Shown here: piece by piece, positions 38,846 through 47,536 of the stretch
Layout: every line of letters begins with the position of its first letter
Numbering within the stretch: position 1 is the first letter of the stretch
DNA from: DATGPD01 sp031423015
GTDB taxonomy: Bacteria; Planctomycetota; UBA1135; UBA2386
Length of the DNA stretch: 64,000 nucleotides
Assembly (NCBI GenBank): GCA_031423015.1
Contig: JANPER010000122.1
Span: 142,657 to 206,656 of the forward strand
Reading direction: 5' to 3'
Position numbers and translations under genes: made by a program
The notes under the pieces: generated by a model
Database searches by the model: none
What the model was told of the DNA's origin: nothing
Seen by the model: the letters and a program-made list of their open reading frames with translations, nothing else

Positions 38846-40416
38846 AGGGATCCTTGCGTCATTTGTCGTTCCGCCGGCTCGATACCTCGGCTGTGCATAT
38901 GCGTTATCTCGAAGAGGACACCGACCTGGTGCCTTACCTTGGCCGGCGGCCGCGCGATGTGAAAGAACTCTTGGCGCAGGCACCAATGGGCGCGGCGCGG
39001 GTGTTGGCCTTGCCGGAGCTTGGTCGGGTGCTGCACGGCTATGGCGAGCGCCACGGCGCGCCGGCGGCGGCGCTACAGCGCGCGCAAGAACTCATCGACG
39101 GCCAGCAGGTGGTGATGGTGGTCACCGGCCAACAGCCAGGCCTTCTGGGCGGGCCGCTGTATACGCTGCACAAAGCGGCCACCGCGGTGCGTTTGGCGCG
39201 CGACCTCCAGGCGGCTGGGAACGGCTTGCGCGTGGTGCCGGTGTTCTGGAATCACACCGACGACCACGACTTCGACGAAGTGAATCGCGCCTTCGTGGTC
39301 AATCAGCAGCAGGAGGTGCAGCGCCTACGCTTGGATTTGCCACACAACGGCGAGGCGATTCGTCACCTCGGGGTTGGCCACGCGATGGAGGTGGTGCTGG
39401 CTGAAGTCCGCGAGCTGTTGCCCGAGACCGAGTTTCGCGACTGGGCGTTCGAGCTGCTGCGCCCGCGTGACCCCAATGAGAGTCTCGGCGCCGGGATGGC
39501 GAGGCTGCTGTTTGGCTTGTTTGGCGAGCAGGGTCTCTTGGTGTTGGAGCCGCGCGAGTTGCCGGCGAGCGCGTTCACCGTGTTGGAGAAGTGGTGGCGC
39601 CAGGGCGAGAAGGTGCGCAACAGCCAGCGCGGCACGACCGAGCACTTCACCGCGATGGGCCTCGACGTCGGGATCGATCCCGGCGCGACGCTGATGTTCC
39701 AGCTCAAGGGGCCGCGTCGGGTGCCGCTGTCGGATGGCGACCCGCTGCCGCACAGCGTGACCGATCTGAGCCCCGGCGCGATCTTGCGGCCTTTATGGCA
39801 AGACGCCTGTTTGCCCACGATCGCGTTCGTGGTGGGTCCTGGCGAACTCTCCTACTTGTCGCTGACCGGTCCGCTCTACCGCCTGCTCGGTGTGCCCAAG
39901 CCAGCCTTCGTGCCGCGCGTGTCGCTGACGCTGGTCGAGCCGTCGCTCAGCAAGCTGCTCACCAAGTTTGGTTGGGATCTGCCCGACCTGGGTGACGGCC
40001 CCGATGCGCTGTTACAGAAACGCCTTGCCGGCGATCAGGCCACCGTCTTGGAACACGACCTGCGCAGCCTCACCGACTCGGCCGACCGTCGGTTGCAAGA
40101 CATGGTCGCGCGCGCGCAGGCCTCGCCGCACGCGCACGAGCAGGGCCTCGCGAGCGGCCTCGACAAGCTGCGCGGCAAGACGATTGCCGACTTCACCAAG
40201 CTCGCCGACAAGCTGCAGAGTTCACGCGCCGACCAGCAAGGCGCCGGCGCGCGGCAGATTCGCCGTCTGTGTGCCAACCTGCGCCCGCGCGGTCGCTTGC
40301 AAGAGCGCGTGCTGGTCGCGCTGCCGGCGCTGGTGTCGCACGGTCCCAAGCTCGGCCCCATGCTCGTCGATGCCGCTGATCCGTTTGCCACCGAGCACGG
40401 AGTGCTGGAACTATGA
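38842..40416 (+). CDS. bshC: Bacillithiol synthase BshC (cysteine-adding enzyme)
   Basis: Adds cysteine to glucosaminyl-malate to complete bacillithiol. The 524-residue product has TGQQPGLLGGPLYT near residues 94-107 and PVFWNHTDDHDFDEV near 132-146, both hallmarks of the family. A C-terminal coiled-coil region is present, as usual. The GTG start overlaps the pyrF stop, and its own stop overlaps bshB1 by four bases (ATGA). Together with bshB1 and bshA (45082), all three committed steps are represented. Confidence 0.93.
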   Translation: MKGSLRHLSFRRLDTSAVHMRYLEEDTDLVPYLGRRPRDVKELLAQAPMGAARVLALPELGRVLHGYGERHGAPAAALQRAQELIDGQQVVMVVTGQQPGLLGGPLYTLHKAATAVRLARDLQAAGNGLRVVPVFWNHTDDHDFDEVNRAFVVNQQQEVQRLRLDLPHNGEAIRHLGVGHAMEVVLAEVRELLPETEFRDWAFELLRPRDPNESLGAGMARLLFGLFGEQGLLVLEPRELPASAFTVLEKWWRQGEKVRNSQRGTTEHFTAMGLDVGIDPGATLMFQLKGPRRVPLSDGDPLPHSVTDLSPGAILRPLWQDACLPTIAFVVGPGELSYLSLTGPLYRLLGVPKPAFVPRVSLTLVEPSLSKLLTKFGWDLPDLGDGPDALLQKRLAGDQATVLEHDLRSLTDSADRRLQDMVARAQASPHAHEQGLASGLDKLRGKTIADFTKLADKLQSSRADQQGAGARQIRRLCANLRPRGRLQERVLVALPALVSHGPKLGPMLVDAADPFATEHGVLEL

Positions 40417-41117
40417 ACGCCACGGTCGATGTGTTGGTGCTGGCGCCGCACCCTGACGACGCCGAGATCGCGTGCGGCGGCACCATCTTGCAGTTCACGC
40501 GCACCGGGAGAAGCGTGGTGGTCTGCGACCTGACGCGCGGCGAGAAGGGCTCGCGCGGCACCGCGCAAGCGCGCGCCAAAGAAGCCGAGGCGGCCGCCCT
40601 GCTGCTGGGATTGAGCGCGCGCGAGAACCTCGGCCTCCCCGACACCGAGCTACACGACGACGAACCCGCACTGCGCGCCGTGCTGGGCGCCATCCGCCGC
40701 CATCGCCCAACGCTCTTGTTGGCGCCCCACCAAAGCGATCCGCACCCCGACCACACCGCCGCGCACGCGATTTGCCGGCGCGCATGGTTTCACGCCGGCC
40801 TGAAGAACGTGCTCCCCGACCTCGGCGCGCCGTTCCGGCCAGAACGACTGCTGTGGTATCCCGGCAACGACCTGGTCGCGCCTTCAGTGGTCGTCGACAT
40901 CAGCACCGTGCTCGCCGACAAGATGGCGGTGGTCCGGTGTTACGCAAGTCAGATGGAAGGCTTGGATCGCTCCCACTTCGTGCACAAGCTGGATCCGATC
41001 GAGCGCGTGGAGCTGCGGGATCGGTACTACGGCTCGCGCGTGGGGGTGCGGGGCGGCGAGGGGTTTGTCGGCGAGGGTGGGGTGCGCGTGACGGATGCGC
41101 TGCAGTTGCTGACGTAG
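40413..41117 (+). CDS. bshB1: N-acetylglucosaminyl-malate deacetylase BshB1 (LmbE/PIG-L family)
   Basis: Zinc-dependent deacetylase of 234 residues that removes the acetyl group from GlcNAc-malate. The metal motif is HPDDAE (H13), with SDPHPDHTAAH (near 111-121) as the second histidine block. TRGEKGSRGT and SQMEGLDR match the BshB1 branch better than generic LmbE proteins. Translationally coupled to bshC. Confidence 0.92.
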   Translation: MNATVDVLVLAPHPDDAEIACGGTILQFTRTGRSVVVCDLTRGEKGSRGTAQARAKEAEAAALLLGLSARENLGLPDTELHDDEPALRAVLGAIRRHRPTLLLAPHQSDPHPDHTAAHAICRRAWFHAGLKNVLPDLGAPFRPERLLWYPGNDLVAPSVVVDISTVLADKMAVVRCYASQMEGLDRSHFVHKLDPIERVELRDRYYGSRVGVRGGEGFVGEGGVRVTDALQLLT

Positions 41118-41126
41118 TCGCGGAGA

Positions 41127-42212
41127 CTACCGGTGCTCGATCCGCATCACCGGCAGGGCGCCCACTTCAACTTCGCCGACCACGGGCATGGTCGCACCCC
41201 GCATGGGCGTGGAGAGAACGATCGACGCGTCGATACTCGGCAGCCCCGGTGCGAGGGTCACGGTCATGGCCTCTGAAGTGCGCAGGCCGTCGCGCTGAAA
41301 CACGAGCCATTGCGAGTGAAGCGTGCTTCCCACAAAGGCTCCTTCGTGAGGAATGTGGACCATCGTGTTCATGGCTGCCAGCGGTCCGCGCGAACTAGCC
41401 GTCGCCAAGACCATCAAGGTCACGTCAGGCAACACCCAGAGATCGCAATTCGATGCGCCGAGGAAGCCAAGGTTCATGGGCGCACCGAGGCGTTGGGCCG
41501 CCAAGAGCAGAGCGCCAAAGTCACCGGCCTCGGCAAAACCCATGAATCGCGCCGTCGTGCCGGCGCGGAGGAAAGCTGGGTCGGCCGAGATCTTGCGTGT
41601 CACTTGCTCAGCGGTTCGGACGCAGGCCCGTCCAATCACCGACACGACGCCCCGGAGATTCGATCGGTCGACATCGATCGGCCAGGCTGGACTGGCGCTC
41701 CCAGTGACCGGCTCACCAGCGATGTCGAGACAGAGGGTGCCGCCCACATATGAGAACGGCGGCGCGAGAGCGATGTCGATCACTTCGCCGGGGCCAAATC
41801 CAACGCTGTTCCGATCGGTTGGGGGCGGCGAGTTTGGCAGAGCAACTTGGCCTTGAAAGACGAGTGTCGGCGTGACCCCGAGGTTGGTGGCAAAGTCGGG
41901 CGACGCTTGCGATGGGCTTTGCAGGACTCCTTGCGACACAAGTACGCGGAGCGTCGCCTGCCCACCGGTAAGCCGCGCAGGCTGACCATCTCGCCTGAAG
42001 GTCAACCTCTCGATCACATGACCGCGAAGGGCAACCAGCAGTCCCTCCCCGAGAATGAACTGCTGTCGCCGTCCCTGAGTCACTCCCGCCAGATGGCCCA
42101 CCCCGAGTCCATCGCGACCTACCGCATCGGCTGGGAGAGTGATCGGACTCTGCGTCGCGGCCGCGGAAGCCAGAATCAGAATGGAGAATGCGAAGCTGTG
42201 CATAGGAGCCAT
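41127..42212 (-). CDS. Secreted protein of unknown function (planctomycete-style)
   Basis: A 361-residue protein starting at ATG 42212 (TGATG junction with the previous gene). It has a signal peptide (MAPMHSFAFSILILASAAA). The rest is beta-rich with conserved-looking blocks such as GFGPGEVIDIAL, GGTLCLDIAG, NLGFLGASNCDLWV and GSTLHSQWLVFQRDG. These LHSQWL-type endings occur in many secreted planctomycete proteins; I base this on memory. It carries no catalytic motif and is third in a coupled minus-strand operon. Confidence 0.75.
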   Translation of the reverse strand: MAPMHSFAFSILILASAAATQSPITLPADAVGRDGLGVGHLAGVTQGRRQQFILGEGLLVALRGHVIERLTFRRDGQPARLTGGQATLRVLVSQGVLQSPSQASPDFATNLGVTPTLVFQGQVALPNSPPPTDRNSVGFGPGEVIDIALAPPFSYVGGTLCLDIAGEPVTGSASPAWPIDVDRSNLRGVVSVIGRACVRTAEQVTRKISADPAFLRAGTTARFMGFAEAGDFGALLLAAQRLGAPMNLGFLGASNCDLWVLPDVTLMVLATASSRGPLAAMNTMVHIPHEGAFVGSTLHSQWLVFQRDGLRTSEAMTVTLAPGLPSIDASIVLSTPMRGATMPVVGEVEVGALPVMRIEHR

Positions 42213-42463
42213 CACGAGTTGGACTCGATGTTGAAGTTGGCCTCGGTCGCTGGATCTCGATAGTCCGTGACCGTGAACGTCTCGCCGCCTCGCCCAGGCG
42301 GGGCTGGCAGTTCGATCTCGCCGCGATCGTTAGGGGTGTATTCGTGAACCTCACCCGAGCCGTCGCGCGCGACAAACCACGGACCGCCATGGGGAACGGT
42401 GATGACAACAGTTTGTCCCTCGCGCGGCGGGTTCGGCTGGGGCGAGATGTCGTGCGTGGGCAT
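42212..42463 (-). CDS. Small beta-domain protein, function unknown
   Basis: An 83-residue protein beginning at ATG 42463 (a TTG two codons earlier is possible). It starts MPTHDISPQPNPPREGQ and reads like a single Ig-like or filamin-type beta domain (VVITVPHGGPWFVARDGSG, ending TDYRDPATEANFNIESN). No signal peptide is visible. Its start lies two bases after the upstream stop, and its stop shares one base with the next start, so all three genes are coupled. Confidence 0.65.
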   Translation of the reverse strand: MPTHDISPQPNPPREGQTVVITVPHGGPWFVARDGSGEVHEYTPNDRGEIELPAPPGRGGETFTVTDYRDPATEANFNIESNS

Positions 42464-42465
42464 GT

Positions 42466-42927
42466 TCAACGCGCGATAGCCGACAGTCGCGTTTCGACAT
42501 CCTGCAGGTGAGTCGGGCGTTCACGCTGGAGCGTCTTCAACATTCTCGCGGCGAGGACCTGCTCGGTTGGTCCTACGACCAGGGCCATTTCCGCGAGGCG
42601 CCGAAAGCCAACCCACCCTGCTTGATCGCCACCGACTTCCTCTAACGCCTGAAGAAACGTGTGCCGTTGCTGCCAGAGGTCGGGGTCCGTGGCCGCGGCA
42701 AGCCGATGCACGATTTGCCGGCGAGGATGCGAGTCTGCGTCTGGCGGAGCAGCAGCACCCCCCATCCGCGTCCCCGCCCAAAACGCCCCGACAGCCGCCG
42801 CCACCGAGGCCACTCCTCCCAACACCAACGACCGTCGCGTGCGGGCGCGGAAGTGGTCGAACTTGTCCGCCTTCTTGAAAGCCTGGCGCATCGCGCGCTG
42901 CTGGCTCGGGAACATTCCGGGGCGCAT
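42466..42927 (-). CDS. Single-pass membrane protein, function unknown
   Basis: A 153-residue protein from ATG 42927, with AGGAG nine bases before it. A basic N-terminal segment (KKADKFDHFRARTRRS) precedes one membrane helix (LVLGGVASVAAAVGAFWAG) and a helical C-terminal domain with LWQQRHTFLQALEEVG. The topology is like that of anti-sigma or accessory factors, but no motif supports that. It is the first gene of the three-gene operon 42927-41127. Confidence 0.65.
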   Translation of the reverse strand: MRPGMFPSQQRAMRQAFKKADKFDHFRARTRRSLVLGGVASVAAAVGAFWAGTRMGGAAAPPDADSHPRRQIVHRLAAATDPDLWQQRHTFLQALEEVGGDQAGWVGFRRLAEMALVVGPTEQVLAARMLKTLQRERPTHLQDVETRLSAIAR

Positions 42928-43039
42928 GTCACGACTCCTGGGTGAGAGACTTCGGGAAGCTACCGCCCCGCCATGGCGACCGCAAGCCACCGGTCCCCGC
43001 CGCCCCACCGCGTTGACACGCCTCCCCGAAAGCACCGCG

Positions 43040-43068
43040 AGCCCGACCGACTCACGTCGGCACGGGCT
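43040..43068 (-). terminator. Hairpin downstream of secreted protein gene
   Basis: AGCCCG / CGGGCT outer arms with an inner CCGAC / GTCGG stem (TCAC loop) span 43040-43068, downstream of the gene ending at 43111 on the minus strand. A second small stem (GTCGCT / AGCGAC) is at 43081-43096. Together they look like a 3'-end structure. Confidence 0.45.
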
Positions 43069-43110
43069 TGCGCGCAGACAGTCGCTGGGAAGCGACGGGT
43101 CAGTTCAACA

Positions 43111-43791
43111 TCACTTCTTGACTGGCTCGGGCAGCTTCTTGATCTCGGTCTTGATCTCGGCGGCGTCGGTCTTGGCCTTCTCGACACCCTTGGCGGCGGC
43201 GTCCTTGGCCTTGTCGGTCATGGTGCCGGTGCTCATCTGCACGGGGGCCGTCAGTTCGTGGCCGCCCCAGGCGATCTTCAGATCCAACTTGCTGGGGTCA
43301 TCCCCATTGAGCGAGATCGACAGGTTCTCGACGGTGGTCTTCGACTTGCCGTGCGTCATCGCGCAGGTGAAGTCAGGCTTCCACTCGTCGGCCATCCACG
43401 GGGTCCACGCCTTGGTGTTGGCCGTCTTGGCGTCGAGGACGACGAGACTGAACGTGCCCTTCGCGTCGCAGTGCAGGCCCAGGTAGTACGAGCCGGCGGG
43501 AACGCTGGTGCCACCGATGGTCAGGGCGGCGCTGGTGTTCATCGTCGTCCAGAAGTCCTTGCCCAGGCGGTGGGACTTGCCTTTGGCTTGATCCACCATG
43601 CCGTCGTATTCGGCCTTCCAGGCGGGGGAGCCATACTGGATGCAGACGGCGCCGAGCATCTTGTAGCCCTGGCTCTCGTCGAGGCAGAGTTTGGTGGCGG
43701 CCATACGCGCCTGATCGTTGCCGCCGAACAGCTTGGCTTGGGCGGTACCGAGGACGGAGAGCGTGAGAGTGGCAATCGCGAGACGAATCAT
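43111..43791 (-). CDS. Secreted protein, DUF2911-like
   Basis: A 226-residue protein from ATG 43791 with signal peptide (MIRLAIATLTLSVLGTAQA). The core has a beta-sandwich look with LTIGGTSVPAGSYYLGLHC, which recalls the PAGxY motif of DUF2911 proteins. The C-terminus is a Lys/Ala-rich helix (DKAKDAAAKGVEKAKTDA). Function is unknown. The frame continues to 44007 but the signal peptide fixes the start. It is divergent from the orphan parA across 381 bases. Confidence 0.7.
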   Translation of the reverse strand: MIRLAIATLTLSVLGTAQAKLFGGNDQARMAATKLCLDESQGYKMLGAVCIQYGSPAWKAEYDGMVDQAKGKSHRLGKDFWTTMNTSAALTIGGTSVPAGSYYLGLHCDAKGTFSLVVLDAKTANTKAWTPWMADEWKPDFTCAMTHGKSKTTVENLSISLNGDDPSKLDLKIAWGGHELTAPVQMSTGTMTDKAKDAAAKGVEKAKTDAAEIKTEIKKLPEPVKK

Positions 43792-44172
43792 GTTTGGGTC
43801 TTCTTGAGGGTTGTTGGTCAGGGGACGGATCCCCGTTCCATGAGCAAGGCGCCGGGTAGGACGCGAGGGGCTTTCGCCAAATCCTCGCAAGCCGGGCGGC
43901 CTATTCGGAATGCCGGGGCAACGTACGCCCGCAATCAGAATTGCAACTACGCACGTCGGGCGCCAGGTGGCCAGACTTTGCTCGCATCTGTCGGACCACC
44001 GCGGCACTTGCAGCCCAACTGGTTGTAGGGTCGCGATGATCGGGCCCGTAGAGTTGGGGCGTCGGTCGTCGTGGCGGTACGCGGGCGCGTATCGCGGAGG
44101 CAGCCGGCGGCGCCGCGAGGTGGTCCTACGCCCTCGCGGTGGCGGTCAGAGGTAGGGAGGGCGTTCCATTCC
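43792..44172. other. Divergent intergenic region upstream of orphan parA
   Basis: 381 bases without a gene. A perfect 8-bp inverted repeat, CCGCGAGG (44113-44120) and CCTCGCGG (44132-44139), lies 33 bases before the parA start and could be an operator or leader hairpin. AGGGAGG at 44154-44160 is the likely ribosome site. No clear promoter hexamers are seen, and the frame running through from 44071 is judged not translated. Confidence 0.5.
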
Positions 44173-45027
44173 ATGTTGAAGATCGCGGTCATCAACCAAA
44201 AAGGCGGCGTCGGCAAGACGACGTCGACGGCAAACCTCGGCGCGGCGCTGACGCTCAAGGGCAAGCGAGTGCTACTCGTCGATATGGACCCGCAGGCCAA
44301 CCTGACTCTGCACGTCGACCGCCGGCCCGATCTCGAGACCAAGACCATGACCAGCGTGCTGGTCGACGACGCGCCCCTGCGCTCGGTGATCGTGCCGACG
44401 TCGGTGCAGAACCTCGACATCGCGCCCGCCGACACCAGTCTCGCTGGCGTCGAACAGGTCCTCGCCAACCGCATCGGCCGCGAGACCATCCTGCGCGAAG
44501 CGTTCGAAGCGCTGGAGAAGACGGATGCCCGCTACGACTTCGTGCTGCTCGACTGCCCGCCGTCGCTCGGCGTGCTCGCCGCCAACGCCCTCGTGGGCGC
44601 TGACAGTGTGCTGGTGCCGGTGCAGACCGAGTACTTCGCGCTGCAAGGCATGGCCAAGCTGTTCGAAGTGATCGAGCTGGTCAAGAAGCGGCTCAATCCG
44701 CAGCTTGCCATCGCCGCGATCCTGCCGTGCATGGTCGACCTGCGCACCAACCTCACGGCAGAAGTGCTCGCCGAGATCGAACGCCATTTCGGCCGCTACA
44801 TGGCCAAGAGCTTCATCCGCGCCAACGTCAAGCTGGCCGAGGCGCCGAGTTTCGGACGCACGATCTTCGAGCACGCACCCGACAGCAACGGCGCGCAGGA
44901 CTACCTCGACTTCGCGACGGAGCTGCTCGGCGAGCGCCAAGAGGTCGAGGAAGATGCCCAGGAAACGGCGGTCGAGACGCCGGCGCCGGTCGCGCGCGAG
45001 CACGCCGCATCGCCAGAAGGCGGCTGA
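44173..45027 (+). CDS. ParA/MinD-family ATPase without ParB partner
   Basis: A 284-residue Soj-like ATPase from ATG 44173 (MLKIAVINQKGGVGKTT). The deviant Walker A is KGGVGKTT at residues 10-17, with A' VDMDPQANL near residue 37 and VLLDCPPSLG near 123. It is more Soj-like than MinD-like because it lacks a clear C-terminal amphipathic membrane helix, but it has an acidic Pro/Ala tail. It is followed by bshA 54 bases on. No ParB, centromere-like repeat or plasmid gene is nearby. Orphan ParAs often position other cargoes such as chemoreceptors, carboxysomes or flagella. Cargo is not indicated. Confidence 0.9.
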   Translation: MLKIAVINQKGGVGKTTSTANLGAALTLKGKRVLLVDMDPQANLTLHVDRRPDLETKTMTSVLVDDAPLRSVIVPTSVQNLDIAPADTSLAGVEQVLANRIGRETILREAFEALEKTDARYDFVLLDCPPSLGVLAANALVGADSVLVPVQTEYFALQGMAKLFEVIELVKKRLNPQLAIAAILPCMVDLRTNLTAEVLAEIERHFGRYMAKSFIRANVKLAEAPSFGRTIFEHAPDSNGAQDYLDFATELLGERQEVEEDAQETAVETPAPVAREHAASPEGG

Positions 45028-45081
45028 CCGCTATCGATCGCCGATGACGCGGCCATAGCGATCACTGGTTACCATCGGCGC

Positions 45082-46194
45082 ATGCACTTGAAGATCGGCA
45101 TCGTGTGCTACCCGACCGTCGGCGGGAGCGGTGTGGTCGCCACCGAGATGGCGACTCACCTCGCCAGCATCGGCCACGATGTACACGTCATCAGCTACGG
45201 CCGGCCGCTGCGCCTGCGCGCCGGCATCCCAGGCCTGCGCTATCACGCCGTCGACGTCTCGGCCTACCCGCTGTTCCGCTTCCCCCCGTACGACCTGGCG
45301 CTCGCCACCCGCATGCTCGAAGTGCACGAAGAGGCGCGGCTCGACATCTTCCATGTGCACTACGCGATCCCACACGCGATCAGCGCCTTCCTCGCGCGGT
45401 CGATGAGTCGGGATCCCCTGCGGTTCATCACTACGCTGCACGGCACCGACATCACCGTGGTGGGTGCCGATCGCGCCTACACGCGACCGACGCGCTTCGC
45501 GCTCGAACAGTCCGACGCGGTCACCGCCGTGAGCAAGTATCTGGCCGACGAGACCACGCTCATGTTCGGCGTGCGTCGGCCGGTGGTGGTGGTGCCGAAC
45601 TTCGTCGATATCGAGCGCTACAAGCCCGAGACCAAAGGCCGCTACTACGAGCGGTCGGATGAGGAACGCGTCGTCGTGCACGTCTCGAACTTCCGGCCGG
45701 TGAAGCGCGTGGCCGACGTGGTGCGCACCTTCGCGCAGATTCTCGCCCGCGTGCCGGCCCGCCTGATCCTGGCCGGGGAAGGTCCTGATCTGGAACACGC
45801 GATGGCGGTGGCCGCCGATCTCGGTTGTCGCGCCAAGGTCGAACACGTCGGCAACGTGACCGACGTGCCGGCGCTGCTGGCCGGGGCCGACCTCTTCTTG
45901 CTGACGTCGGAGACCGAGAGCTTCGGCCTGGCGTTGCTCGAGGCCATGAGCTGCGGCGTGCCGTGCGTCAGCACGAATGTCGGCGGCGTGGCCGACACCC
46001 TGGGCGACACCGGCGGCATGGCGCCGCTCGGCGACATCCTCGGCCTCGCCCGCGAAGCGTTGCGACTGCTGGAAGATCCGGATCGCCACCGGGACCACAG
46101 CCGCCGGTGCCGCGAGCGTGCGGTGGCCAACTTCGCGCAGAGCCAGGTGGTGCCACGCTACCTCGACGTCTACCGCGAAGTGCTCGCCAGGTAG
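45082..46194 (+). CDS. bshA: BshA glycosyltransferase (N-acetylglucosaminyl-L-malate synthase)
   Basis: Transfers GlcNAc from UDP-GlcNAc to L-malate, the first step of bacillithiol synthesis. The 370-residue GT4 enzyme has an N-terminal GIVCYPTVGGSGVVATE, the ITTLHGTDITVVG block near 129, a NFVDIERYKP segment, and the donor-binding ESFGLALLEAMSCGVPCV near 278-296. The GGSGVVATELG-type N-terminal motif separates BshA from generic GT4 enzymes. The cysteine desulfurase starts 6 bases later, giving an operon. Cysteine persulfide chemistry and bacillithiol may be linked. Confidence 0.92.
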   Translation: MHLKIGIVCYPTVGGSGVVATEMATHLASIGHDVHVISYGRPLRLRAGIPGLRYHAVDVSAYPLFRFPPYDLALATRMLEVHEEARLDIFHVHYAIPHAISAFLARSMSRDPLRFITTLHGTDITVVGADRAYTRPTRFALEQSDAVTAVSKYLADETTLMFGVRRPVVVVPNFVDIERYKPETKGRYYERSDEERVVVHVSNFRPVKRVADVVRTFAQILARVPARLILAGEGPDLEHAMAVAADLGCRAKVEHVGNVTDVPALLAGADLFLLTSETESFGLALLEAMSCGVPCVSTNVGGVADTLGDTGGMAPLGDILGLAREALRLLEDPDRHRDHSRRCRERAVANFAQSQVVPRYLDVYREVLAR

Positions 46195-46200
46195 CGGCGC

Positions 46201-47313
46201 GTGCGCGTCTATCTGGACCACAACGCGACGACGCCGGTCGACCCGCGCGTGCTCGAGCGCTTCGTCGCCGTCGAGTCGGGTTGTCCCGGTAATCCGAGCA
46301 GCGTGCACACCGCCGGACGGCAGGCGCGCGCCGTCGTCGAAGCGGCCCGTCACACCATCGCCCGGGTGCTTGCGGTGCAAGACGACGAAGTGTTGTTCGT
46401 GTCCGGCGGGACCGAAGCAAACAACATGGTCGTGCTGGGCCTCGGTGATCCGACACGACCGGTGCTCGCGAGCGCGGCCGAACATTCATCGGTGCTCGAA
46501 CCCGCGCGTCGACGTGGGCTCATCGAGTTACCGCTCGATGCGCACGCCCGAGCGCGATTTGATTCGACGATACCGGACGGTTGCGCGCCCTCGCTCGTGT
46601 GCGCCGTGCATGCACAAAGTGAACTCGGCACGTTGACCGATCTCGGCGCCGCGCGGCGGTGCGCCGACGCGCACGGCGCTGCGTTGCACGTCGACGCGAG
46701 CCAGACCCTGGGTCGCGTGGCACTCAACGAGGCCGTCGCCGCGGCTGACACCTTGGCGTTGTCGTTGCACAAAGCCGGCGGCCTCAAGGGCATGGGTCTG
46801 TTGATCGTGCGCCACCGGGCGCCGGTGTTGCGACCGCCGCTGCTCGGCGGCGGTCAGGAGCGGGGACTGCGCCCCGGCAGCGTGAGCCCGGCGCTCGCCG
46901 CCGCTGCCGCGCTGGCGCTGCAGCTAGCGGTCGCAGAACAGGCTGAGCGCGCGCTCGCGATGCGCGCGGCGCGCGATGCGTTTGTCGCGGAATTGTCGTC
47001 GCGCCTCGACATCGAGTGCTTGTCGCCACTGGAACACAGCCTGCCGAACACGCTGATGCTGGCGTTCAACAGCGTGCGCGACGGCCGAACGCTGCTGCCG
47101 GCGCTCGATCTCGCCGGCGTTGACGCGTCGCACGGTGCCGCGTGTGCGTCGGGCTCGCCCTTGCCGCCCATCGTGTTGCGCGCGCTGGGACGCAGCGAAG
47201 AAGACGCGCGCCGCTGCGTGCGTTTCAGCTTCTCGCACCGCACCATGCGCGATGCAGCGCAAGTGGCGGCGCGACGCGTGCACGATGTGCTCGTGCGCCT
47301 CGCACGCGAGTGA
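46201..47313 (+). CDS. Cysteine desulfurase (NifS/IscS family)
   Basis: PLP enzyme of 370 residues from GTG 46201 that releases sulfur from cysteine for Fe-S clusters or tRNA thiolation. It has YLDHNATTPVDPRV at the start, HVDASQTLG for PLP binding, the Schiff-base K191 in SLHKAGGLKG, and the catalytic cysteine C315 in HGAACASGSP. The usual SxHKxxGPKG motif is altered to SLHKAGGLKG. No scaffold protein (IscU/SufU) gene is nearby, so its sulfur acceptor is unknown. The cotranscription with bshA is notable. Confidence 0.9.
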   Translation: MRVYLDHNATTPVDPRVLERFVAVESGCPGNPSSVHTAGRQARAVVEAARHTIARVLAVQDDEVLFVSGGTEANNMVVLGLGDPTRPVLASAAEHSSVLEPARRRGLIELPLDAHARARFDSTIPDGCAPSLVCAVHAQSELGTLTDLGAARRCADAHGAALHVDASQTLGRVALNEAVAAADTLALSLHKAGGLKGMGLLIVRHRAPVLRPPLLGGGQERGLRPGSVSPALAAAAALALQLAVAEQAERALAMRAARDAFVAELSSRLDIECLSPLEHSLPNTLMLAFNSVRDGRTLLPALDLAGVDASHGAACASGSPLPPIVLRALGRSEEDARRCVRFSFSHRTMRDAAQVAARRVHDVLVRLARE

Positions 47314-47465
47314 GCATCGCGTACGACGCGCGACTGCATGCGCGCAAGGAGGTTGCGTACGTGACACAGACATGCGTGCAACTTGCTCGACGAAGTTCGC
47401 GGAACTTCCCACGATGTCGAAGTTGCATCCCTCGATGAAGTCGGTATGAAGAGCGTCGTCCTTGC

Positions 47466-47491
47466 AACGCTCGCTCCGCCAAGCGAGCGTT
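47466..47491 (+). terminator. Strong hairpin in the dnaA leader
   Basis: AACGCTCGCT / AGCGAGCGTT form a 10-bp perfect stem with a 6-base loop, followed by TCTCCTCG. It lies between the cysteine desulfurase stop and the dnaA start. It could end the upstream operon or attenuate dnaA. A weaker GAAGTTC / GAACTTC stem lies at 47391-47408. Confidence 0.6.
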
Positions 47492-47536
47492 TCTCCTCGT
47501 CCTCCAAGTCCCTCTTGCGCCAGCTGGTCCCGGGGT

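Noticed and set aside
44071..44172. N-terminal extension of the orphan ParA
   Set aside because: ParA proteins begin at the KIAVINQKGG strand; a ribosome site precedes ATG 44173.
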